From Flavobacteriales bacterium (GTDB lineage: Bacteria > Bacteroidota > Bacteroidia > Flavobacteriales_D > Crocinitomicaceae), in contig CANMHB010000005.1 of the NCBI GenBank assembly GCA_947497485.1, forward strand, positions 1 through 64,000: a stretch of 64,000 bases of DNA. Direction: 5' to 3'. This document shows, in pieces, positions 53,028-62,200 of this stretch. The stretch's first letter is position 1, and each line of letters opens with the position of its first letter. The notes under the pieces were generated by a model. That model did no database searches. It was not told the DNA's origin and was given only the letters and a program-made list of their open reading frames with translations. The position numbers and the translations under genes are program-made.

Positions 53028-54671
53028 ATGGCTGTTTCACAAAAAGAATTGGAATTCAATTTTAACGAAGATCAGATGCGACTTAAAATAAGTGCGCTTG
53101 AGCAAGAATTATCAAAGATATACGAAGGCGGAGGAAAAAAAAGAATTGAAAAACTGCACGAAAGTGGCAAATTAACTGCAAGAGAACGAATAGATTTACT
53201 TCTTGATCCTAATACGGAGCGGATAGAAATTGGAGCGATAGCCGGCTATGGAATGTACAAAGAGCATGGAGGTTGCCCAGCGGGAGGTGTAGTCGTTGTA
53301 ATTGGATACGTAAAAAAAAGGCAATGTATTGTTGTTGCTAATGATGCAACCGTTAAAGCTGGTGCTTGGTTCCCGATTACAGGAAAAAAGAATTTACGGG
53401 CTCAGGAAATTGCCATGGAAAATCACTTGCCTATCATTTACCTGGTAGATTCTGCGGGTGTTTATTTACCAATGCAAGATGAAATTTTTCCAGATAAAGA
53501 AAACTTTGGACGCATATTCCGAAATAATGCCATTATGAGTTCTAAAGGAATTATTCAGATTGCAGCTGTGATGGGAAGTTGTGTTGCTGGAGGTGCCTAT
53601 TTACCCATTATGTCCGATGAATCTTTGATTGTCAACAAAACAGGTACAATTTTCCTAGCTGGATCTTATTTAGTAAAAGCCGCAATTGGAGAAAGTATTG
53701 ATAATGAATCTCTTGGTGGTGCTACGTCGCAAACGGAAGTTTCTGGAATTTGTGATTACAAGGTTGAAAATGACCAAGAATGTTTAGCCACCATTCGTGA
53801 TTTAATGGGGAGAATAGGCAAAAAAGAAAATGCTGGTTTCGATCGGGAAGAATCTAATCTACCAAAGGAACCAATCAAAAATGTATACGGACTTTTACCT
53901 GCAGATCGCTCTAAACCCTACAACACAAGAGAAATATTAAAATGTGTAGTTGACAACTCTGAATTCACAGAGTATAAACCTGGCTATGGGAAATCAATTA
54001 TTACAGCATATGCTCGCATAGACGGATGGAGCGTTGGTATTGTAGCGAATAACCGTGAAATTGTGAAAAATGCCAAAGGCGAAATGCAATTTGGAGGTGT
54101 AATCTATTCAGATTCTGCCGACAAAGCTGCTCGATTTGTGATGCTTTGCAATCAAAAGAACATACCCCTCGTATTTGTTCATGATGTCACCGGATTTATG
54201 GTTGGTTCAAAAAGTGAACAAGGAGGAATCATTAAAGATGGAGCTAAAATGGTTAATGCTATGGCAAATAGCGTAGTTCCTAAATTTTCAATTGTTATTG
54301 GTAATTCTTATGGCGCAGGAAATTATGCGATGTGCGGGAAGGCATATGATCCAAGGTTAATCGTTGGTTGGCCTACAGCAGAAATTGCCGTAATGTCTGG
54401 TGCGGCTGCGGCTAAAACCTTATTACAAATTGAGGTTGCCACATTGAAGGGTAAAGGAGAAGAAATTACGCCTGAACGAGAAAAAGAATTGTTTGATTCG
54501 ATTAAAAGTCGATACGATGAACAGATTTCACCTTATTACGCAGCTAGCCGATTGTGGATTGACGCAATAATTGACCCGATTGAAACCAGGAAAATAATTT
54601 CGATGGGAATTGAAATGGCCAATCATGCTCCTATTGAATCTCGTTATAACGTAGGTGTATTACAAACCTAA
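53028..54671 (+). CDS. Acyl-CoA carboxylase beta subunit (propionyl/methylcrotonyl type)
   Basis: From ATG 53028 the protein is 547 residues. The family begins near EFNFNEDQMRL, so the GTG at 52908 is too early. It has KLTARERIDLLLDPNTERIE, GGCPAGGVVVVIGYV, MGSCVAGGAYLPIMSDE (oxyanion Gly pair), GATSQTEVSG, VFVHDVTGFMVGSKSE and AVMSGAAAAKTLL. The chain is the carboxyltransferase of a biotin-dependent carboxylase. A TATATTTG box (53003-53010) lies 17 nt before the ATG. The biotin carboxylase starting at 63959 could be its partner. Confidence 0.92.
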   Translation: MAVSQKELEFNFNEDQMRLKISALEQELSKIYEGGGKKRIEKLHESGKLTARERIDLLLDPNTERIEIGAIAGYGMYKEHGGCPAGGVVVVIGYVKKRQCIVVANDATVKAGAWFPITGKKNLRAQEIAMENHLPIIYLVDSAGVYLPMQDEIFPDKENFGRIFRNNAIMSSKGIIQIAAVMGSCVAGGAYLPIMSDESLIVNKTGTIFLAGSYLVKAAIGESIDNESLGGATSQTEVSGICDYKVENDQECLATIRDLMGRIGKKENAGFDREESNLPKEPIKNVYGLLPADRSKPYNTREILKCVVDNSEFTEYKPGYGKSIITAYARIDGWSVGIVANNREIVKNAKGEMQFGGVIYSDSADKAARFVMLCNQKNIPLVFVHDVTGFMVGSKSEQGGIIKDGAKMVNAMANSVVPKFSIVIGNSYGAGNYAMCGKAYDPRLIVGWPTAEIAVMSGAAAAKTLLQIEVATLKGKGEEITPEREKELFDSIKSRYDEQISPYYAASRLWIDAIIDPIETRKIISMGIEMANHAPIESRYNVGVLQT

Positions 54672-55333
54672 TCCTCGGCGCTACTCTTCTTTCCGTTAAA
54701 ATAGAACGTATAAGCAAATCCTACATTCAGAAAGGAACTTGTTTTTGAAAATTCACTTTCGGAATAACCTAGAGTCGAATCATAACCAATTGTCCATGGG
54801 GTAAATGTGTAACCATAGATCGGGTAGCCCACAGTCAATCGATAAGAAGAATTTACGTCAGCAGTCAGGACGAAGCCAATTGTGGGTTCTAAAAATAGCG
54901 CCTCTGTTTGATTAAATAGATTTCCTTGAGATCTGAGTAAATCGCTAACAGCAAAACTTTGCAGATAACCGAATTTACAGCCGATGTCCGTTCCAAAACG
55001 CTCCGTCCAAAATTTTTCATGTCCTAATTTTAGAAATGCTGCGCCCGTATGAATTCCACCAAAAACTTTTACAGGCATTCGAAATTCGTTGATAGCAAAG
55101 TATGAATAGTGAACTCCAACACCAAAGGAAATTCCACTTTTTAAACTGTATTGATAATAGGGAGAAGCACTTACGAGCCCCTGCATAATCGTTTTATAGG
55201 GTTTGTTCACAAATGAATTCGGCAAACACAATTCAAAAGTAAAGGAATCGTCTGGATCAATTTTTTGGGCAAAAAAATGCATCGTTGATAAAAGAAACCC
55301 AACTATTAAGAATTGCCTACGAAATAATCTCAT
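54668..55333 (-). CDS. Outer-membrane beta-barrel-like hypothetical protein
   Basis: The 221-residue protein has a signal peptide (ending TMHFFAQ) and amphipathic strands (SGISFGVGVHYSYF, FGTDIGCKFGYL, SFLNVGFAYTFYFNG) suggesting an 8-stranded barrel. The C-terminal aromatic strand is followed by a charged tail. No family is recognised. It converges on the carboxylase gene with a 4-bp overlap. Confidence 0.65.
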   Translation of the reverse strand: MRLFRRQFLIVGFLLSTMHFFAQKIDPDDSFTFELCLPNSFVNKPYKTIMQGLVSASPYYQYSLKSGISFGVGVHYSYFAINEFRMPVKVFGGIHTGAAFLKLGHEKFWTERFGTDIGCKFGYLQSFAVSDLLRSQGNLFNQTEALFLEPTIGFVLTADVNSSYRLTVGYPIYGYTFTPWTIGYDSTLGYSESEFSKTSSFLNVGFAYTFYFNGKKSSAED

Positions 55334-55417
55334 AATTGATCAACGAAATTTCTGTAACCTCAATTTTATTTGGATAACGTAAAACTATTCAAAAATTGTA
55401 TTAATGTTGATTAAAAA

Positions 55418-57454
55418 CTACTTCTTAAAAGCTTTTATACCTTTCATTAAAAATGATTTATACGAATTTATATCAGGTGTATAACCAATTGCTTCAGTCA
55501 AATCATTTCCTTCGTGATCAATAACAACATACAATGGTTGTTGAAAGCTATTGTATTTTTCAATTTGCATTTCAGCCCATTTGTTTCCAACATTTTTAAT
55601 TTGTCGTTTCGCAATCTCAGAATATCTCACTTCACTTGCAGGTAGTGGTGTTCGATCATCACAATACAAAGAAGCTATCACGAATTTCGTTTGTAACAAA
55701 GGTCTGATTTCATCATTTGTCCAAACGGAAGATTCTGTTTTTCTACAATTTTGACAAGCGTGACCAGTAAAATCCAATAGAATTGGTAGATTTTTGGCTT
55801 TCGCATATTCAGTAGCCAACTTCAAATCATGGAAAACAAGAATTGATCCATCACCGACAGGATGCATTTCAGCCATATATTTTTCAGAGATTGAATCTTT
55901 TACCATTCCTGTTTCCAAGCCACCATTTACATACCTAAAGTTATCTTCAGAATGTGTTCTAGGAGGTGCGATTCCATCAATTAATTTCAATGGAGCTCCA
56001 AACATTCCCGGTAAAAGGTAAACCGCAAAAACCAACGCAAAAAGTGCAAACATAAAACGGGTTACGCTTAATTTCTCAAGTGGTGAATCGTGCGAGAATC
56101 TTAGTTTTCCCAATAAATAAATTCCCATAATCAAAAAGAGAACAAACCAAATGGCTACGAACCACTCTCTTGAAAGAATTCCCCAATGGTAAGCCAAATC
56201 AACAGATGACAAGAATTTCAACGCCAATGCCAATTCAACAAGACCTAAAACTACTTTAACGGAATTCAACCAACCACCTGACTGCGGCAAGGAATTTAAC
56301 CAACCCGGAAAAATTGCAAATAAGGTAAATGGAATCGCTAAAGCCAATGAAAAACCGGTCATTCCGATTGCAGGTGTGAAATATGAACCTGAAGTAGCGG
56401 CTTCAACAAGTAAACTTCCAATTATTGGGCCGGTACATGAAAATGAAACCAAACCTAAGGTAAAGGCCATAAAGAATATTCCCAGATATCCACCTTTATC
56501 AGCTTGTTGATCCATCTTATTTACCCAAGAACTCGGAAGTTGAATTTCAAAGGCCCCAAGGAATGAAAAAGCAAACAAAACAAAAATCCCAAAGAAAATT
56601 AGATTCATCCAAACATTCGTAGATAAATCATTTAATCCCAGTGGGCCAGTCGCAGCAGTAAAAATTACACCAAACGTTACATAAATCAAAATAATTGAAG
56701 CACCATAAACCAAAGCCTTGAAAATTCCTTCTCTCCTCGTTTTAGACTGTTTGGTGAAAAACGTTACTGTCATCGGAATCATCGGAAACATACAAGGTGT
56801 CAACAAGGCAACAAGACCCGCTAAGAATCCGGCAATAAAAATGACAAAATTGGAATCTTTTTCTTTCTTCTTTACTTGTTTTTTCTCCAAAGGCTTCGCT
56901 ACCGTCTGTTTCGAATCTACATCACCTTCTGCAGCTTGCGCTTCAACGGTATCTTGAGGTGTAAGAATTGAATTTTCTGCTGGAATAAAACCTTTTACCT
57001 TAATTTTACTTTCAAAATCAAATGGCCCAACGCAACCATCGGCATTACATAATTGAAAAAAATTGATTCCAAAATCAAGACTAAATTCATCTTTCGTTAA
57101 AACTTCAATTTGTTGTTTAAAAACTGCCTTCTTTTCAAAGAAAAAAGATGTTCCTAAATCATCAATATGTTTAATTGGTTTTCCAATTTCAAAAGGTTTT
57201 CCTACAATTTTAAAATTTGGAGACTTTTTAAAATCAAATTGTGGAACCAATCCTGTTCCGTCAGCTTTTGCAGGATCATGTTTAAGCGAGAATATATGAT
57301 ATCCGTCGATAATCTTCCCTGTAAAAACCAAATTAGCATGTGAATCATCAATTTTTTCGACGGTTATTTGCCACTTGATGAAATCCTCCATTCCCTGCCC
57401 TGTGGCGGTGTAACAAAACAATATAGAAAATAAAAAGAAAATCAAATTCTTCAT
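55418..57454 (-). CDS. dsbD: Thiol:disulfide interchange protein DsbD
   Basis: The 678-residue protein has a signal peptide, a DsbD-alpha domain (~20-165, Cys pair in FQLCNADGCVGPF), a beta domain of about eight helices (~200-500, with LLTPCMFPMIPMTV and FSCTGPIIGSLL Cys residues) and a C-terminal thioredoxin-like gamma domain with CQNC in LDFTGHACQNCRKTE. DsbD passes electrons from cytoplasmic thioredoxin to the periplasm. It lies 3 nt after a stand-alone alpha-like gene. Confidence 0.92.
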   Translation of the reverse strand: MKNLIFFLFSILFCYTATGQGMEDFIKWQITVEKIDDSHANLVFTGKIIDGYHIFSLKHDPAKADGTGLVPQFDFKKSPNFKIVGKPFEIGKPIKHIDDLGTSFFFEKKAVFKQQIEVLTKDEFSLDFGINFFQLCNADGCVGPFDFESKIKVKGFIPAENSILTPQDTVEAQAAEGDVDSKQTVAKPLEKKQVKKKEKDSNFVIFIAGFLAGLVALLTPCMFPMIPMTVTFFTKQSKTRREGIFKALVYGASIILIYVTFGVIFTAATGPLGLNDLSTNVWMNLIFFGIFVLFAFSFLGAFEIQLPSSWVNKMDQQADKGGYLGIFFMAFTLGLVSFSCTGPIIGSLLVEAATSGSYFTPAIGMTGFSLALAIPFTLFAIFPGWLNSLPQSGGWLNSVKVVLGLVELALALKFLSSVDLAYHWGILSREWFVAIWFVLFLIMGIYLLGKLRFSHDSPLEKLSVTRFMFALFALVFAVYLLPGMFGAPLKLIDGIAPPRTHSEDNFRYVNGGLETGMVKDSISEKYMAEMHPVGDGSILVFHDLKLATEYAKAKNLPILLDFTGHACQNCRKTESSVWTNDEIRPLLQTKFVIASLYCDDRTPLPASEVRYSEIAKRQIKNVGNKWAEMQIEKYNSFQQPLYVVIDHEGNDLTEAIGYTPDINSYKSFLMKGIKAFKK

Positions 57455-57457
57455 AAA

Positions 57458-57910
57458 TTAAGGATTAATTTGTATTGTAAATGGAACATCTATTGGCGGT
57501 AAACACATTTTATCATCGCAAACCATATAATTAACGACACCTTTCAAAATGGTTGCCTCTTTTACCTTAAAAGGAATTTCAACGATGTAGATATTTTCAT
57601 ACTGAAACACGACTGACTCGAAATTCGGATCAAAAATACGCGTTGGCGTTCCCTCCTCCCTGGGTTTACCTTTCTGTTTGGCAAATTGGTTTTTTTCAAA
57701 AGTAAAGGTTACCGGAATCGGACCGGCGTTTTTCTTAGTTCTTGTTGAGTATACATGCCAATGATCATCAATCCGACCATAAGCCAAGACTTTTTTCATT
57801 GTTTTATCGTATTCAAAAGTCCAGTTCACATGATTTTGAGCGAACAAATTGAATTGAACCAATAAAAGAAAAATAGGAAGTAACCTTGGCATCTTAGATT
57901 TTGACTTCAA
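57458..57910 (-). CDS. Stand-alone DsbD-alpha-like domain protein
   Basis: The 150-residue protein has a signal peptide (to NLFAQ) and one domain resembling DsbD-alpha: HVNWTFEYDKTMKKVLAYGR, IDDHWHVYS and the Cys pair MVCDDKMCLPP. It probably takes or passes disulfides with DsbD. The start could be ATG 57910 or ATG 57892 (MPRLLPIF); the first gives a basic n-region but overlaps the previous gene by 17 bp. It and DsbD are likely co-transcribed. Confidence 0.78.
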   Translation of the reverse strand: MKSKSKMPRLLPIFLLLVQFNLFAQNHVNWTFEYDKTMKKVLAYGRIDDHWHVYSTRTKKNAGPIPVTFTFEKNQFAKQKGKPREEGTPTRIFDPNFESVVFQYENIYIVEIPFKVKEATILKGVVNYMVCDDKMCLPPIDVPFTIQINP

Positions 57911-58163
57911 TCAATCTGCTAATTGGAATCCAAACACCGCCTTTCAGACAAATAAATTTTGTTCCAGCGGCCCAAATAGTCGTATCTACACGTTTTACAC
58001 TTTCATCATCCTTAAAAAAGATAGAAACTTTCGTGCGGTGGGAATTACCAAGAATGGTAGCTTTTTCAATTTGACTCAATATATCAGGATGCTGATCTAC
58101 TGTACTTTTGTCATTAAATTTCAAAGAAGGAATCAGTTCCTTTTCAATTAATGTCGCTTCCAT
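57894..58163 (-). CDS. Hypothetical protein, 89 residues
   Basis: A small soluble protein (SLKFNDKSTVDQHPDILSQI; VDTTIWAAGTKFICLKGGVW; IPISRLIEV) with no signal. Its pattern, strands with one Cys and a basic end, gives no known domain. It is the first gene before the DsbD-alpha-like gene (up to 17-bp overlap), so a redox or folding role is possible only from position. Confidence 0.65.
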   Translation of the reverse strand: MEATLIEKELIPSLKFNDKSTVDQHPDILSQIEKATILGNSHRTKVSIFFKDDESVKRVDTTIWAAGTKFICLKGGVWIPISRLIEVKI

Positions 58164-58245
58164 TGTGTAGGTGATTAAAATGATTTGAACGAATATAACG
58201 AAATTTATTAAATAACCACAAACTTTAAGAAATTTTAAATAAAAA

Positions 58246-59292
58246 TTACCAATTTAATCTTGCCTGAGCAGTTACAGATTGATTTGAAAACACCTCATTA
58301 TCTAAAAGAAATTTTCCGTTAATAGCAATCATAGCAGCATTATCTGTACAATACTCGAACTTCGGGATAAATGTTTTATATCCCTCATTCTCTAGTTTTT
58401 GAAGTTCTTTTCTAAGTCCTGAATTTGCGGAGACACCACCAGCAATTGCAATTTGATTTAATCCGGTTTGTTTTAAAGCTAATTTTATCTTAGAAATTAG
58501 AATTTCAATTATTGTTCGCTGAATTGAAGCACAAAGATCATGAAGGTTTTCACGAATAAAATTATTGTTTTTTTTCGTTTCAGCATTCAAAAAATATAAA
58601 ATAGATGTCTTTAAACCACTAAAACTAAAATTCAAACCATCAATCTTTGGTTTTGAAAACTGAAAAGAATTTGGATTTCCCATTTGAGCATATTCATCAA
58701 TTAAAGGTCCTCCAGGATAATTTAATCCCAACATTTTTGCTGCCTTATCAAAGGCCTCTCCTGCTGCGTCATCAATTGTTTTACCCAAAATTTCCATTTG
58801 ATCAAAGCTATTTACTTTAACGATTTGGGTATGTCCGCCTGAAACCGTCAAACAAAGAAATGGAAATTCAGGTTTCGAACCTCCCGCATCATCGATGAAA
58901 TGAGCTAGTATATGTGCCTTCATATGATTTACGGCTAGTAATGGAATCCCACGAGCAAGGGCAAAGGACTTCGCAAAGGAGGTGCCTACTAACAAGGATC
59001 CTAATAATCCTGGTCCTTGTGTAAAGGCAATCGCATCTATATCTTCAATTGAAACATTTGCCTTCAACAGCGCACCATCGACAACCCGAACAATGTTTTC
59101 TTGATGAGATCGACTGGCAAGTTCAGGAACGACTCCCCCATATTGCTCATGAATTAATTGATTTGCCGTAATGTTCGAAAGTATATGCGTTCCCTTTAAA
59201 ATTGCGGCGGAAGTATCGTCACATGATGTTTCTATCCCTAGAATGATAGTTTCTTTGCTTGACAAAAGATTATTAAATTTGTAATTATACAT
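58246..59292 (-). CDS. tsaD: tRNA N6-threonylcarbamoyladenosine synthase subunit TsaD
   Basis: The 348-residue protein from ATG 59292 has ILGIETSCDDTSAAIL, GPGLLGSLLVG, metal-binding HMKAHILAH, SGGHTQIV, GEAFDKAAKMLGL, GLKTSILYF and AIAGGVSANSGLR, all hallmarks of TsaD. It transfers the threonylcarbamoyl group to A37 of ANN-decoding tRNAs. A longer frame to 59361 would add 23 hydrophobic residues and is unlikely; TTG at 59265 (SSKETIILG) is another option. Confidence 0.95.
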   Translation of the reverse strand: MYNYKFNNLLSSKETIILGIETSCDDTSAAILKGTHILSNITANQLIHEQYGGVVPELASRSHQENIVRVVDGALLKANVSIEDIDAIAFTQGPGLLGSLLVGTSFAKSFALARGIPLLAVNHMKAHILAHFIDDAGGSKPEFPFLCLTVSGGHTQIVKVNSFDQMEILGKTIDDAAGEAFDKAAKMLGLNYPGGPLIDEYAQMGNPNSFQFSKPKIDGLNFSFSGLKTSILYFLNAETKKNNNFIRENLHDLCASIQRTIIEILISKIKLALKQTGLNQIAIAGGVSANSGLRKELQKLENEGYKTFIPKFEYCTDNAAMIAINGKFLLDNEVFSNQSVTAQARLNW

Positions 59293-62200
59293 GACAAAAA
59301 TACTCAAAATAGCTAGTAAAACCATTGGAGGAATTATTGAATGGATGCTAATTTTGATCATTTCTTTGGCTTTTTTAATTCGAAGTTCTGTTTTTCAAAC
59401 TTTCTTGGCCAAGAAGGCAACAGCTTATTTATCCAAAGAACTTAATACTACATTTGAAATAGAAGCAGTTGATATTGTCTTTTTGAATAAAATTTCCTTG
59501 AAGGATGTTACAATCCTTGACTTAAAAAAAGACACTTTACTTCATTCAAATGAAATTAATGTTTATATCGATGATCTTGATTTTACAAAAAACAAGTTTA
59601 TTCTATCAAAAACAGAGCTTAACCAAGGATCAATTTGCATTAATAGAAATAAAAAAGATGGGGCATATAATTATGAATTTATCGCAGACTACTTTTCAAG
59701 TGAATCAAAATCAGAAAGCAAACCCGCAACGCTTGTTTTTGAAGAAATTGCCCTAAACGATTTCGATTTTAAATATGATGATTTTAGAAAAAGTCAATTA
59801 GCATACGGACTCGATTACGATCATATCAAGCTCTCGAAACTATCCTTGAATATTTCCAAACTTAATATCGAAAACGAAGTAATAGCGCTTAACTTAACGA
59901 AGTTCAAGGTAAAAGAACAATGTGGATTAAATATTGAAGATTTAAGAAGTAAGATTAATATATCGTCAACTGGAATTCGATTAAATGATTTTCATTTGAA
60001 AACACCAAAAACAAAACTTAACTGTTCAAGACTAAATTTGCTTTACAACAATTGGGAAGACTTTGATTATTTTGAAGACAAAGTAAAATTCGATGTTGAC
60101 ATTCTCCCAAGCGCTGTTTCACTGAAAGATATTTCCTTATTTGCCCCTGATATCGAAGGAATGGATGCCAACGTGTTAATTAAAGCTAAAGTTTCAAATC
60201 GCGTTTGTGACCTTAGTATTTCTGATCTCGATTTGCGTTTTGGTAAAAAAACGGTAATTCAAGGCAATCTAATTCTTCCCGATTTCAGAAAAGAAGGAGC
60301 AGGCAATTTGAATGAAGAAATACGTTATGCCAATTTAGATTTTGAAGACCTTAAATCCTTTAAACTTCCAAAAGGGACCGGAAGAATTTCGATTGAAGAA
60401 CCGATCTCAAAATTTGAACATGCAGAAATAATAAATTTAAAAACGTACGGTAAACTAAATGATTTTAATCTAATTACAAACAAGATTAATACAGAAATAG
60501 GATCAATTTCGTTGGAAAATTACCTCCGTGTCAAACAACAAGATGATGCAACATATTTAATTCCCGTTTTGAAAGACTCAAATCTCGTAAATGTATCAGA
60601 TTTTAATCTTGCTACATTTATTGACGACTCAAATTTTGGGCTTGTTAATGGGAAAATTAACCTGGAAGTAAAAATCCCCAATAAAGGGGATGTCGAGTTA
60701 AATAATATTAAGGCCAATTTAAATCGATTTGACTTCTCAAACTATTCATACAGCGGAATAACAATAAATGAAGGTCATCTGAAAGGTGAAATGATTGAGG
60801 CAAAACTGAATGTTTCTGATCCTAACCTAAAAATGGCTTATGATGGTAAAATTTCAATTGGTAAAAAGCAACAATACGCATTGGACATCAATATTAAGGA
60901 AGCACTTCTAACAAAATTAGGATTCACTTCAGCAAAAGATGTTTCTATTGCCACGCACATTACATGTAACCTTGAAGGATCTTCACTTGATCGAATAAAA
61001 GGAAATATAACATCAAATTACATTTCCTATCACGAGGATAGTAATGATTTGTCCATTCCAAAATTAAACTTGAACCTTGAAAGAACAGAATTAGGGGATA
61101 ATTTCAGATTAAGCAGTTCAATTTTAGACGCAAATGTCAATGGTATAATAAATTATGAAACCGTAATTGATGATTTTCTTGGAGAACTAGCAGTGGTCTT
61201 TCCGTCAATTTCACAATCGAAAAGTAAAAACGATTCAAAAGGCAATAGTAATTTTAGTTTTGACTTTACGACAGGTAATTCAGATGAGTTTTTAGCCATT
61301 TTTGTTCCAGACTTGCAAATAAGTCCAAATAGCAAACTATCGGGAAGTTATAATTCCCTACAATCGTACTTGAAAGCCGACTTAAATTCGAACTATGTTA
61401 ATTATCAAGACCTTAAATTCAGTAACCTCAATTTTAATCAATCCATATCAAAAGTTGGAATCATAGGATCTTACAACCTAAGTGAAATAAAATACGGTGA
61501 TTCACTTAAATTTTCAAATGTTGGTTTTTCAGCGAAAGGAATGGGAGGCATAGTCAATTCAAAATTATCCTGGGATCCAAATACAAAAGATTATTCATCA
61601 ATCGAATGGCAAACAATCGTATTAGACAATAATTTACTCAATTTCCAGATACACCCATCCTTTTTCTCACTCAATGGATTGCAATGGAAAATCGAAAATG
61701 AGTCTGAAATAAATTTAAGTTCTGAAGACGTTCATGTCTCGAAACTAAAATTAGCTAGAAACGAACAATTAATCGAAATTAATGGCTGCTTGTCAAGAAA
61801 TAATAGTGATAAAATTAAAATCGACATTGAAAGATTTGATTTGAATGAATTGTCTCAAATTTTAGGTTTGCCAACCGAATTAAGCGGGAAATTTTCGGGA
61901 TGGGGAGAGATTTCAAATCCCTACACAAATTTCAATTACATGGGTGATGCCCGAATCGAAAACTTCAAAGTAAATAACGAAGAAGTAGGAAATATTCAGC
62001 TTATGACCGACTGGAATGCAAAACGCGAAAGCGTTATTGTAAATGGTGATTTAGAGTATAAATTGCAGAGAACTTTTCAATTCGAAGGAATGTACGACAT
62101 TGCCACTGATAACTTGGACCTCTTTCTTGATTTTGTTAACACAGACATCGAATTCACGAATGCATTTATGGACCCATCAGTGGTTAGAGATATTAGTGGA

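Noticed and set aside
59293..59361. Longer tsaD start adding a hydrophobic helix
   Set aside because: TsaD is cytosolic and the extra residues are antisense to the tamB signal anchor.
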